Source: Salinicola halophilus
GTDB lineage: Bacteria > Pseudomonadota > Gammaproteobacteria > Pseudomonadales > Halomonadaceae
DNA length: 64,000 nt
Assembly (NCBI RefSeq): GCF_003206155.1
Contig: NZ_PZJV01000001.1
Location: 1,383,298-1,447,297, forward strand
Direction of reading: 5' to 3'
The first letter of the stretch is position 1. Every line of letters starts with the position of its first letter. Below the pieces are notes generated by a model that worked only from the letters and a program-made list of their open reading frames with translations, had not been told where the DNA came from and made no database searches. This document shows, one piece after another, positions 56,201 to 64,000 of this stretch. A program made the position numbers and the translations under genes.

Positions 56201-58465
56201 TTGGCTGATACTCAGGCCCCCACGGGCGCCACGCAGACCGAACCGCGTGTCTTGCGTGTCGCCGTTCCCACGCCGCTGCGCCGGCTCTTCGACTACCGCA
56301 CCGGCTCGGGCCGTCCCGCCGGCGGCTGGCGACCCGGCCTGCGCGTCAAGGTGCCGTTCGGTCGCCGCGAACTGGTCGGCATCGTGGTCGAGTGCGTGAC
56401 GCAAAGCGAACTCCCCGTGGCGCAGCTCAAGCCGATCGTCGCCTGCCTGGATGACGAGCCCTTGCCGGCAGACTGGCTCTGGCTATGCACCTTCACTGCC
56501 CGCTACTACCAGCACTCGCCGGGGGACACCTTCCAGCACGCCATGCCCGGCCCCCTGCGCCAGGGTCGGCCACTGGAGGCACGTACCCGCGAGCGCTGGC
56601 ATCTCGCGACCGACTCGGCGCAGGCGATTTCGACGCTCGGGCGGGCGCCGAAACAGCAGGCGCTGATCGAGCTGCTCGCGCAGCACCGTCACGGGTTGGT
56701 GACCTCGGCGATCACGGCCCAGGGTTTCACCCGAGCCCAGCTGCAGAGCCTGCTCGACAAGGCCCTGATTCGCCGCAGCGAGGAGCCGCTCACCGCCGCC
56801 CCTGCCTCGGCAGGACCGCTGCTCGCCGAGCCGTCGCTATCGCTCAACCGCGAGCAGGCACAGGCGCTGGCGGTCCTGCACGAGGGACTGGATCGTTTCC
56901 ATCCCTGCCTGCTCCATGGCGTCACCGGCAGTGGCAAGACCGAGGTTTACCTGCAGCTGATCGAGAGCGTCTTGAGCCAGGGCCGGCAGGCGCTGGTCCT
57001 GGTGCCGGAGATCGGTCTGACGCCGCAGACGCTGTCGCGCTTTCGCAAACGCTTTCGCGCCCCGGTGGTCGCGCTGCACTCGGGGCTCACCGACCTCGAG
57101 CGCCTGGACGCCTGGGAAGCGGCGCGTAGCGGCCGCGCTCCCATCGTCATCGGCACTCGCTCGGCGATCTTCACGCCTCTGGCCCGCCCCGGGGTGATCA
57201 TCGTCGACGAGGAGCACGACGGCTCCTTCAAGCAGCAGGACGGGCTTCGCTATCACGCCCGGGACCTGGCCATCGCCCGCGCTCATCGCGAAGGGATTCC
57301 CATCCTGCTGGGCAGCGCCACCCCGTCACTGGAAAGCCTCGCCCAGGCCCGCAGCGGTCGCTACCGCCATCTGCGCCTGACCCAGCGACCCAGTCGCCAC
57401 GCCCCGGCCAAGCTCGAACTCGTCGACCTGCGCGGACGAATGCGCCAGGGCGGTCTGATCCCGCCGGTAATCGACGGCATCCGCCAGGCGCTCGCCGCCG
57501 GCGGGCAGGTGCTGGTGTTCATCAATCGTCGAGGTTTCGCCCCCACCCTCGCCTGCCACCAGTGTGGCTGGATCGCCGAGTGCCGCCACTGCGACGCCCG
57601 CATGACGCTCCACCGTCAACCACCGCGCCTGGTCTGTCATCACTGCGAACATCAGACGCTGCAGCCCGACGCCTGCCCCACCTGCGACAGCGCCGATCTG
57701 CGCCCGCTCGGCGCCGGCACCGAGCGCACCGAAGAGACACTCTCGACACTATTTCCCGACGTGCCGATTCATCGTGTGGATCGCGACAGCACCCGGCGCA
57801 AGGAGGCGTTCGATCAGGTACTCGGCGAGATTCGTCGTGGCGAACCGAGCCTGCTGGTGGGCACCCAGATGCTCGCCAAGGGCCACCACCTGCCCCACGT
57901 CACGCTGGTCGTCGTGGTCAACGCCGATGCCGGTCTCTACGCCAGCGACTTCCGCGCACTCGAGCACAGCGCCCAGCTGCTGGTGCAGGTCGCCGGGCGC
58001 GCCGGCCGCGCCGATCGCGCCGGCCGCGTACTGGTGCAGACGCTGCACCCGGACGACCCCAACCTGCGACTGCTGGCGGATAGCGGCTTTGACGCGCTCG
58101 CCTATCAGCTGCTCGAGGAGCGCCGGCTGGCGATGCTGCCGCCGTTTCGCCGCCTGGCCCTGGTCCGCTTCGAAGCCCCGCGTGAGGGTGACGCCACCGC
58201 CGAGGCGGAGGCCGCCGGCGACGCGCTGCGGGCCTGGCTCGAAGAACGCCGGGAGAGCGGGCAAGCGCTCGACGTCCACTGTCTCGGCCCGGTCCCCGCC
58301 CCCATGGAACGGCGCCAGAATCGCTACCATCTGCAGCTACTGCTCTCCGCCGACAAACGCAGCGAGCTTCACGAGGCGAGCGCCTGGCTGGTGGCCTACC
58401 TGGAACAGCACGCCTCGCGTCGAGTTCGCTGGTCGCTGGACGTGGACCCGGTGACGCTGATCTGA
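56201..58465 (+). CDS. priA: Primosomal helicase PriA
   Basis: A 754-residue 3'-5' helicase that restarts stalled forks. An N-terminal 3'BD (about 18-105), Walker A G-V-T-G-S-G-K-T at about 246-253, the D-E-E-H motif at about 337-340, and the zinc-binding block with eight Cys (C-H-Q-C-G-W, C-R-H-C, C-H-H-C, C-P-T-C) at about 451-490 are clear. The start is TTG at 56201 with TGGAGG just upstream; no in-frame ATG lies near the family N-terminus. Confidence 0.95.
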   Translation: MADTQAPTGATQTEPRVLRVAVPTPLRRLFDYRTGSGRPAGGWRPGLRVKVPFGRRELVGIVVECVTQSELPVAQLKPIVACLDDEPLPADWLWLCTFTARYYQHSPGDTFQHAMPGPLRQGRPLEARTRERWHLATDSAQAISTLGRAPKQQALIELLAQHRHGLVTSAITAQGFTRAQLQSLLDKALIRRSEEPLTAAPASAGPLLAEPSLSLNREQAQALAVLHEGLDRFHPCLLHGVTGSGKTEVYLQLIESVLSQGRQALVLVPEIGLTPQTLSRFRKRFRAPVVALHSGLTDLERLDAWEAARSGRAPIVIGTRSAIFTPLARPGVIIVDEEHDGSFKQQDGLRYHARDLAIARAHREGIPILLGSATPSLESLAQARSGRYRHLRLTQRPSRHAPAKLELVDLRGRMRQGGLIPPVIDGIRQALAAGGQVLVFINRRGFAPTLACHQCGWIAECRHCDARMTLHRQPPRLVCHHCEHQTLQPDACPTCDSADLRPLGAGTERTEETLSTLFPDVPIHRVDRDSTRRKEAFDQVLGEIRRGEPSLLVGTQMLAKGHHLPHVTLVVVVNADAGLYASDFRALEHSAQLLVQVAGRAGRADRAGRVLVQTLHPDDPNLRLLADSGFDALAYQLLEERRLAMLPPFRRLALVRFEAPREGDATAEAEAAGDALRAWLEERRESGQALDVHCLGPVPAPMERRQNRYHLQLLLSADKRSELHEASAWLVAYLEQHASRRVRWSLDVDPVTLI

Positions 58466-58688
58466 GCGCCCCGGTTCGAGCGGCTTCGCTCGGGGCGCGT
58501 GGCCCCCGCCGAAACTCGGCGCTGACGCACGCGTCGCGACAGGGTTTAAAGCCATGCGCCAATCACTGATAATGAGCGCCTTCTGCGGTGCCGAGATATC
58601 CGTTCGACGGCGTCCCACTCCCATGAATCACCGCGCCGATCGCGGGCGAGCGCCCGTCCACTCCCGGCCCTTGAGACCCAATCAGGCA

Positions 58689-60374
58689 ATGAAAGAGACG
58701 ATCACCGAACTGCTGCACGCCGCCGTCGCCGAGCTCAAGAGCTCGGGCGAACTGCCGGCCGACGTCGACCCCGCGATCAAGGTCGAACCGACCCGCGACA
58801 AGGCCCACGGCGACTACGCGAGCAATCTGGCGCTGATGCTGGCCAAGCCCGCCGGCGCCAAGCCGCGCGACCTGGCCGAGCGACTCATTGCCGCCCTGCC
58901 GGAAAGTGCCGCCGTGAGTCGCACCGAAATCGCCGGCCCCGGCTTCATCAACTTCTTCGCCGCCACCGACGCCATTGCCAGCATCGTCGGCGACATCATC
59001 GACTCCGGCGACGTCTTCGGTCGCAGCATGATCGGCGGCGGTGAGAAGGTGCAGGTCGAGTTCGTCTCTGCCAACCCCACCGGCCCGCTGCACGTGGGCC
59101 ACGGACGCGGTGCGGCCATCGGCGACTGCCTCTGCCGACTGCTCGAGGCGACCGGCTTCGATGTCACCGCGGAGTTCTACTACAACGACGCCGGCGCGCA
59201 GATCAACAACCTGATGCGCTCGGTGAAGGCGCGTGCCCACGGCCTCACCCCCGACGATGCCGAGTGGCCGGAAGACGGCTACCGCGGCGACTACATCAAG
59301 GACGTCGCCGACGCCTATCTCGCCGGCGAAAAGGTGACCGCCGACGACCGCGAAGTCATCGCCGAGGCGGACCCGGAGAACGACGAGGCGATCCGCGACT
59401 TCGCCGTGGCCTATCTGCGCCGCGAACAGGATCTCGATCTCAAGGCGTTCGGGGTCGAGTTCGACGTCTATTTCCTCGAATCCTCCCTCTACGCCGAGGG
59501 CCGAGTCGAAGAGACCGTGGCCGAACTGATCAAGAAGGGCCACACCTACGAGGCCGACGGCGCGCTCTGGCTGCGCACGACCGACTTCGGGGACGACAAG
59601 GACCGCGTCATGCGCAAGACGGATGGCGACTACACCTACTTCGTGCCCGACGTCGCCTATCACTACAACAAGTGGCAGCGCGGCTTCACCACGGTGATCG
59701 ACGAGCAGGGAGCGGATCATCACTCGACCGTCACCCGCGTGCGCGCCGGCCTGCAGGCGCTGGAGACCGGCATTCCCCAGGGCTGGCCGGACTATGTGCT
59801 CCACCAGATGGTGCTGGTCACCCGCTCCGGCGTGGAGATCAAGCTCTCCAAGCGGGCCGGCAGCTACGTCACCCTGCGCGACCTGATCGACGAAGTGGGC
59901 CGCGACGCCACGCGCTACTTCCTCGCCGCCCGCCGCGCTGACTCGCAGCTCACCTTCGACATCGACCTCGCGCGCGCCCAGACCAACGAGAACCCGGTCT
60001 ACTACATCCAGTACGCCCACGCCCGGGTCTGCAGCGTGCTGCGCAAGGCCGAGAGCGAAGAGCGGCCCTTCGACCACACCGTGGCGATGGCCAATCTCTC
60101 GCGTCTCGACGCCGAGCAGGAGAAGGCGTTGATGAACCGTCTCGCCCGCTATCCGGAAACGGTCGCCCGCGCCGCCCGTGCGCGGGAAGTTCACCAGATC
60201 GCACAGTATCTGATCGATCTGGCGAGCGATTTCCACACCTGTTACAACGCCCAGAAGGTCATGGTCGACGATGCCGAGCTGCGCAACGCGCGCCTGGCAC
60301 TGGGTCTGGCGACTCGCCAGGTCATCAGCAATGGACTGTCGCTTCTCGGCGTCAGCGCCCCGGAGGAGATGTAA
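58689..60374 (+). CDS. argS: Arginine-tRNA ligase
   Basis: Charges tRNA-Arg, including the ACG tRNAs encoded in this window. The 561-residue class I enzyme has an N-terminal additional domain (about 1-110), the HIGH-like [11 protein letters not shown] at about 127-137, and the KMSKS-like K-L-S-K-R-A at about 389-394; the C-terminal part is the anticodon-binding DALR domain. The ATG at 58689 matches the family; a longer frame adds 45 unrelated codons. It is followed 3 bases later by the SPOR gene. Confidence 0.97.
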   Translation: MKETITELLHAAVAELKSSGELPADVDPAIKVEPTRDKAHGDYASNLALMLAKPAGAKPRDLAERLIAALPESAAVSRTEIAGPGFINFFAATDAIASIVGDIIDSGDVFGRSMIGGGEKVQVEFVSANPTGPLHVGHGRGAAIGDCLCRLLEATGFDVTAEFYYNDAGAQINNLMRSVKARAHGLTPDDAEWPEDGYRGDYIKDVADAYLAGEKVTADDREVIAEADPENDEAIRDFAVAYLRREQDLDLKAFGVEFDVYFLESSLYAEGRVEETVAELIKKGHTYEADGALWLRTTDFGDDKDRVMRKTDGDYTYFVPDVAYHYNKWQRGFTTVIDEQGADHHSTVTRVRAGLQALETGIPQGWPDYVLHQMVLVTRSGVEIKLSKRAGSYVTLRDLIDEVGRDATRYFLAARRADSQLTFDIDLARAQTNENPVYYIQYAHARVCSVLRKAESEERPFDHTVAMANLSRLDAEQEKALMNRLARYPETVARAARAREVHQIAQYLIDLASDFHTCYNAQKVMVDDAELRNARLALGLATRQVISNGLSLLGVSAPEEM

Positions 60375-60377
60375 TCG

Positions 60378-61082
60378 ATGGCACGCCGTCCCGCTCAGAG
60401 TCAACGCCCGCCCCAGAAGGGGGCGACCACCAAGCCACGCCAGCGCAGCACTGCCAAACGCGATGGCGGCGGCGGGGGCGGTTTCGCCGGCATTCCGGGC
60501 TGGCTCTGGGCGATCGCCGGCCTGATCGGCGGCTTCTTCCTGTCGCAGTACCTCGACCGCTCGTCGCCGGAGCCGGTGGCGGCGGTGGTCCCCAAACCGA
60601 CCGCCAGCCAGCCGGCGTCCAGCGAGTCGAGCCCGGCCACTAGCGGGGATGACGCAACCGATGACAGCCCTCGCGAATCGGCGCCCGCGCAGCCGGCAAC
60701 GCCGACCTTCGAGTTCTACACCCTGCTGCCGGAGACCGAAGTGATCGCCCCCGGCGGCGAGGGCGTTTCCGAACCCGAAACGCCTCCCGCCCCGGAAACG
60801 GCTGCCGACGATGCGGCCAACCAGACCCAGCAGCCCAAGGCGACCGGGCGCTACATGCTCCAGGCCGCGTCGTTTCGCGAGATCGACGACGCCGAGCGCC
60901 TCGCCAACCGACTCAAGGACTTCGGCCTGCTGGCCAAGATCACCGACGTGCGCGCCAACGGCAATCAGCTCTGGCACCGCGTTCAGGTCGGTCCCTACGA
61001 GGACACCCGCGAGCTCTCTCGCGCCCAGGATCTGATGATGACCCAGGGCATCGAACCGCTGATGATCCGCCTGCAGAACTGA
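60378..61082 (+). CDS. SPOR-domain division protein (FtsN-like)
   Basis: A 234-residue protein with a basic N-terminus, one membrane segment at about residues 40-58 (P-G-W-L-W-A-I-A-G-L-I-G-G-F-F), a Pro/Ala/Glu-rich linker and a C-terminal SPOR domain at about 155-234 (R-Y-M-L-Q-A-A-S-F, V-Q-V-G-P-Y). SPOR binds denuded glycan at the septum. The bitopic layout and the argS-SPOR-hslV context, as in Pseudomonas, suggest an FtsN-type role. I did not identify the essential FtsN peptide with certainty. Confidence 0.88.
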   Translation: MARRPAQSQRPPQKGATTKPRQRSTAKRDGGGGGGFAGIPGWLWAIAGLIGGFFLSQYLDRSSPEPVAAVVPKPTASQPASSESSPATSGDDATDDSPRESAPAQPATPTFEFYTLLPETEVIAPGGEGVSEPETPPAPETAADDAANQTQQPKATGRYMLQAASFREIDDAERLANRLKDFGLLAKITDVRANGNQLWHRVQVGPYEDTRELSRAQDLMMTQGIEPLMIRLQN

Positions 61083-61094
61083 AAGCTAGCCACG

Positions 61095-61118
61095 GGGCCG
61101 CCCGCCCGGGCGGCCCTT
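61095..61118 (+). terminator. GC-rich hairpin after the SPOR gene
   Basis: GGGCCGCCCG and CGGGCGGCCC pair with a two-base loop, then TT. The T-run is short, so termination is probably partial. Confidence 0.55.
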
Positions 61119-61265
61119 ACCCTTCCCCCTCTCTCGCGCCTGCCCGTTCCGCTAGCGGTTCTGCCACCCGCTGACCGCCCGCGACGCCGACGATCGACGC
61201 GCTCGCTTGCCGTGCGCGCTCTCGCCGCACGCCGATACCCGCATCCCCCTCGCCGCAGACGACGG

Positions 61266-61293
61266 CTTGATTTCCGGCTTGCCGCCCGCATAT
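61266..61293 (+). promoter_or_regulatory. Sigma-32-like heat-shock promoter of hslVU
   Basis: CTTGATT (61266-61272) and CCGCATAT (61286-61293), 13 bases apart, resemble the RpoH consensus CTTGAAA and CCCCATNT with few mismatches. hslVU is a known RpoH target in E. coli. Confidence 0.6.
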
Positions 61294-61396
61294 GCAAAGT
61301 CATGTCGCATCGCGGCGCTCGCCGAGCCCGTCGCGATCGTACCCGTTTCTACAGTCGTCGTCGGTTTCCAGGCGACGAGTCATTGGGAGTGACTGC

Positions 61397-61915
61397 ATGA
61401 CCACTATCGTATCCGTGCGCCGCGGCGAGCAGGTCGCGCTGGCGGGAGACGGCCAGGTGTCTCTGGGCAACACGGTAATGAAGGGCAACGCCAGCAAGGT
61501 ACGGCGGCTTTATCGCGGCCAGGTTCTGGCCGGCTTCGCAGGCGGCACCGCCGACGCCTTCACCCTGTTCGAACGCTTCGAAGCGCAGCTCGAGAAATAC
61601 CAGGGCCATCTGACCAAGGCCGCCGTGGAGCTGGCGAAAGAGTGGCGTACCGACCGCGCCCTGCGCCGCCTCGAGGCGATGCTCGCCGTCGCCGACAAGA
61701 CGGCGTCGCTGATCATCACCGGCAACGGCGATGTCGTCGAACCCGAGCGTGGCATCATCGCCATCGGCTCCGGCGGTCACTTCGCCCAGGCCTCCGCCCG
61801 GGCGCTGCTCGAGAATACCGAACTCGGCCCGCGCGAGATCACCGAGAAGTCCCTCAACATCGCCGCCGACATCTGCGTCTTCACCAATCACCAGATCACG
61901 CTCGAAGAGCTGTGA
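61397..61915 (+). CDS. hslV: ATP-dependent protease subunit HslV
   Basis: A 172-residue peptidase that forms a dodecamer with HslU. After removal of Met, the nucleophile Thr2 in [10 protein letters not shown] is exposed. The [14 protein letters not shown] and [12 protein letters not shown] segments are standard. The start at 61397 is forced by the need for an N-terminal Thr. It precedes hslU by 14 bases. Confidence 0.98.
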   Translation: MTTIVSVRRGEQVALAGDGQVSLGNTVMKGNASKVRRLYRGQVLAGFAGGTADAFTLFERFEAQLEKYQGHLTKAAVELAKEWRTDRALRRLEAMLAVADKTASLIITGNGDVVEPERGIIAIGSGGHFAQASARALLENTELGPREITEKSLNIAADICVFTNHQITLEEL

Positions 61916-61929
61916 CGAGAGCGAGAGCC

Positions 61930-63312
61930 ATGTCTCAGGAAACCTCCAACGCCCAGCCGGCACTGCCGTCGAGCCAGAATCAGACCGCCATGACGCCGCG
62001 CGAGATCGTTCACTCGCTGGATCAGTACATCATCGGCCAGCACGACGCCAAACGCGCCGTGGCGGTCGCCCTGCGCAACCGTTGGCGCCGCATGCGCCTC
62101 GACGAGGAGCTGCGCAGTGAGATCGTGCCCAAGAACATCCTGATGATCGGCCCCACCGGCGTCGGCAAGACCGAAATCGCCCGCCGTCTGGCGAAGCTCG
62201 CCGGGGCGCCGTTCCTCAAGATCGAGGCGACCAAGTTCACCGAGGTGGGCTACGTCGGTCGTGACGTCGAATCCATCGTGCGCGATCTGATGGAGATGGC
62301 GATCAAGATGGTGCGCGAGCAGGCCAAGGCGGAAGTCCGCGTAAAGGCCGAAGATGCCGCCGAGGAGCGGATTCTCGACGCGCTGCTTCCTCGCCCTCGC
62401 GGCAGCGAGTACGACGCCGGTCGTGACGACTCCACCACGCGTCAGACCTTCCGCAAGAAGCTTCGCGAAGGCCAGCTCGATGACAAGGAGATCGACATCG
62501 AGGTGACGCCGGCGAGCCAGGGCATGGACATCATGACCCCGCCGGGCATGGAGGAGATGACCAACCAGCTCCAGAGCATGTTCGCCAACATGGGCAAGCA
62601 GAAGTCCGAGAGCCGTCGCGTCACGGTCAAGGACGCCTGGAAGCTGCTGCAGGACGAGGAAGCCGCCAAGCTGGTCAATGAAGAGGAGATCAAGCAGCGC
62701 GCGCTGGAGTCGGTCGAGCAGAACGGCATCGTCTTCATCGACGAGATCGACAAGGTCGCCAAGCGCGGCGAATCCGGCGGCAGCGGCGGCGGCGACGTGT
62801 CCCGCGAGGGCGTGCAGCGCGATCTGTTGCCGCTGATCGAGGGCTCCACCGTCTCCACCAAGCACGGCATGGTGCGTACCGATCACATCCTGTTCGTCGC
62901 TTCCGGCGCGTTCCACGTCTCCAAGCCGTCGGATCTGATTCCGGAGCTGCAGGGCCGTCTACCGATTCGCGTCGAACTCACCGCGCTTTCACCGAACGAT
63001 TTCGAGCGCATCCTGACCGAGCCGTCGGCGGCACTGACCAAGCAGTATCAGGCGCTACTGGCGACCGAGGGGCTCGACGTGCAGTTCACCGAAGAAGGGA
63101 TCTCGCGCATCGCCCAGATCGCCTGGCAGGTGAACGACGGCACCGAGAACATCGGCGCACGCCGCCTGCACACGGTGATGGAGCGTCTGCTCGAGGAGGC
63201 CTCCTACCAGGGCGGCGATTTCGAGAGCCCGCTGGTCGTCGACGCCGACTACGTCAACTCGCAGCTCGGTGAACTAGCGGTCGACGAGGATCTCTCGCGC
63301 TACATCCTGTAA
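61930..63312 (+). CDS. hslU: ATP-dependent protease ATPase subunit HslU
   Basis: A 460-residue AAA+ unfoldase that feeds HslV. Walker [10 protein letters not shown] is at residues 74-82, an I domain lies at about 110-245, Walker B F-I-D-E-I-D-K follows at about 272-278, and the C-terminal tail ends in L-S-R-Y-I-L for docking into HslV. The annotated start adds about 20 Ser/Gln-rich residues before M-T-P-R-E-I-V; the ATG at 61990 is an alternative start that matches E. coli more closely. Confidence 0.97.
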   Translation: MSQETSNAQPALPSSQNQTAMTPREIVHSLDQYIIGQHDAKRAVAVALRNRWRRMRLDEELRSEIVPKNILMIGPTGVGKTEIARRLAKLAGAPFLKIEATKFTEVGYVGRDVESIVRDLMEMAIKMVREQAKAEVRVKAEDAAEERILDALLPRPRGSEYDAGRDDSTTRQTFRKKLREGQLDDKEIDIEVTPASQGMDIMTPPGMEEMTNQLQSMFANMGKQKSESRRVTVKDAWKLLQDEEAAKLVNEEEIKQRALESVEQNGIVFIDEIDKVAKRGESGGSGGGDVSREGVQRDLLPLIEGSTVSTKHGMVRTDHILFVASGAFHVSKPSDLIPELQGRLPIRVELTALSPNDFERILTEPSAALTKQYQALLATEGLDVQFTEEGISRIAQIAWQVNDGTENIGARRLHTVMERLLEEASYQGGDFESPLVVDADYVNSQLGELAVDEDLSRYIL

Positions 63313-63340
63313 GCCGAAAGGTTCATCCATCGTCTCGAGT

Positions 63341-63372
63341 GAAAACAGCGGCCCCGGCCGCTGTTTTCTTTT
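63341..63372 (+). terminator. Terminator of hslVU
   Basis: GAAAACAGCGGCC and GGCCGCTGTTTTC form a 13-base stem with a two-base loop, followed by four T, 28 bases after the hslU stop. Confidence 0.9.
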
Positions 63373-63443
63373 GTGGCGACCCTGCATGATCGCTACTCTC
63401 GAACGTCGCCCCTTCTCCATTGGCTCGACAGCAGGAGTCCGAC

Positions 63444-63827
63444 ATGAGCGCCCCCGTCCCCAACCGCGTCCATTACCACAAGCAGCAGCGAACGCTCGAG
63501 CTCGGCTACCCCGGCGGCGAGACGTTCCAGCTGCCGATCGAGCTCTTGCGCGTCTACTCCCCCTCCGCCGAGGTTCGCGGCCACCGCCCCGGCGACGAGG
63601 TGCTGCAAACCGGCAAGCGTCACGTGGGCCTGCTCGACATCTCCCAGACCGGACGCTATGCGCTGAAGCTCCACTTCGACGACGGTCACGACACCGGCCT
63701 GTATACCTGGGAGTATCTCTACGACATGGCGTGCCACCAGGAAACCTGGTGGGCGGACTATCTGGCACGGCTCGAACGTGCCGGCGCCTCCCGCGAGCCG
63801 AGCGGCATTCAGATTCACGAGGTCTGA
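63444..63827 (+). CDS. DUF971 (GBBH-like N-terminal domain) protein
   Basis: A 127-residue protein with the DUF971 core: P-N-R-V-H-Y-H-K-Q-Q-R-T-L-E-L-G-Y, E-L-L-R-V-Y-S-P-S-A-E-V-R-G-H, V-G-L-L-D-I-S-Q-T-G-R-Y-A-L-K-L-H-F-D-D-G-H-D-T-G-L-Y-T-W at about 54-85. Related domains sit at the N-terminus of gamma-butyrobetaine hydroxylase; the small stand-alone protein has been linked to iron-sulfur work in some lineages. AGGAG before the ATG at 63444 decides the start over one 24 bases upstream. It lies between hslU and ubiE. Confidence 0.9.
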   Translation: MSAPVPNRVHYHKQQRTLELGYPGGETFQLPIELLRVYSPSAEVRGHRPGDEVLQTGKRHVGLLDISQTGRYALKLHFDDGHDTGLYTWEYLYDMACHQETWWADYLARLERAGASREPSGIQIHEV

Positions 63828-63972
63828 TCCTCGCCGGCGCTTGTGCCGGACGCGCCGTCGCCGGCCCGGCGCGCGCAGACAAGGTCACGGCCAAACGCTA
63901 CAATGCCAGCGCGATTCGCGTTCGCGAACCGATCGATCAATCCGTCGACAGCGTCACCCGGGAGAGCAGCAC

Positions 63973-64000
63973 ATGGATAAGCGCACGACCGACTTCGGCT
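63973..64000 (+). CDS. ubiE: Start of ubiE (partial, cut by window end)
   Basis: The last 28 bases begin an open frame M-D-K-R-T-T-D-F-G, the typical N-terminus of the ubiquinone/menaquinone C-methyltransferase UbiE, with GGGAGAG upstream. The neighbour order hslU-DUF971-ubiE supports the call. Only nine codons are in the window, so the call rests mainly on this match. Confidence 0.6.

Larger units (their letters stand above)
61083..61396. other. SPOR gene-hslV spacer
   Basis: A 314-base spacer without a supported gene. It has a GC-rich hairpin at 61095-61118 after the SPOR gene and a sigma-32-like promoter at 61266-61293. The predicted hslVU leader is about 100 bases. Confidence 0.45.

Overview
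The window is a GC-rich bacterial chromosome segment carrying almost only core genes. Gene content and order match pseudomonad-like gammaproteobacteria: smc-zipA-ligA, recA-recX, alaS-lysC-csrA-tRNA, mutS-fdxA, pilMNOPQ-aroK-aroB-gltBD, and priA-argS-SPOR-hslVU. The proteins are rich in Asp and Glu, which together with the order suggests a moderate halophile of the Halomonadaceae. The family assignment is inference. I see no prophage, insertion sequence, CRISPR array or rRNA.

Layout. 1-8 kb: minus-strand smc, zipA, ligA and a UPF0270 gene (chromosome organisation, division, DNA joining). 7.9-9 kb: a two-gene plus-strand unit with a LexA-type peptidase domain lacking a DNA-binding domain, followed by a YigZ/IMPACT protein. 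9-16 kb: the one accessory-looking block, with a GntR/FCD regulator divergent from a gamma-glutamyltransferase, two short CHR-family membrane proteins and a complete tripartite tricarboxylate transporter (TctC, TctB, TctA). 16-25 kb: dusC, then on the minus strand two identical tRNA-Arg(ACG) genes, tRNA-Ser(GCT), csrA, lysC, alaS, recX, recA (with a LexA box) and pncC. 25-29 kb: a small ribbon-helix-helix-like gene, mutS, a DUF1203 gene and fdxA. 29.5-35 kb: eno, pyrG, a ChaC-type cyclotransferase and a UraA-type permease on the minus strand.

35-43 kb: an FAD oxidoreductase facing a 78-residue hypothetical gene and the glutamate synthase genes gltD and gltB. 43-50.5 kb: aroB, aroK and pilQ-P-O-N-M, all minus strand, linking shikimate synthesis with the type IV pilus alignment complex and secretin. 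50.7-54 kb: mrcA (PBP1A) and a DUF481 outer-membrane protein. 54-56 kb: a short malic enzyme and rpmE. 56-64 kb: priA, argS, a SPOR-domain protein, hslV, hslU (with a sigma-32-like promoter), a DUF971 gene and the first codons of ubiE.

The points most worth a second look are the LexA-like protein without a helix-turn-helix, the GGT/CHR-pair/TTT cluster, the array of TTCGAA-centred repeats running into the recA LexA box, an 11-copy heptamer repeat, the direct fdxA-eno junction where an rpoS-to-ftsB block normally lies, the gap at the usual damX position, and an unexplained plus-strand terminator between ligA and zipA.
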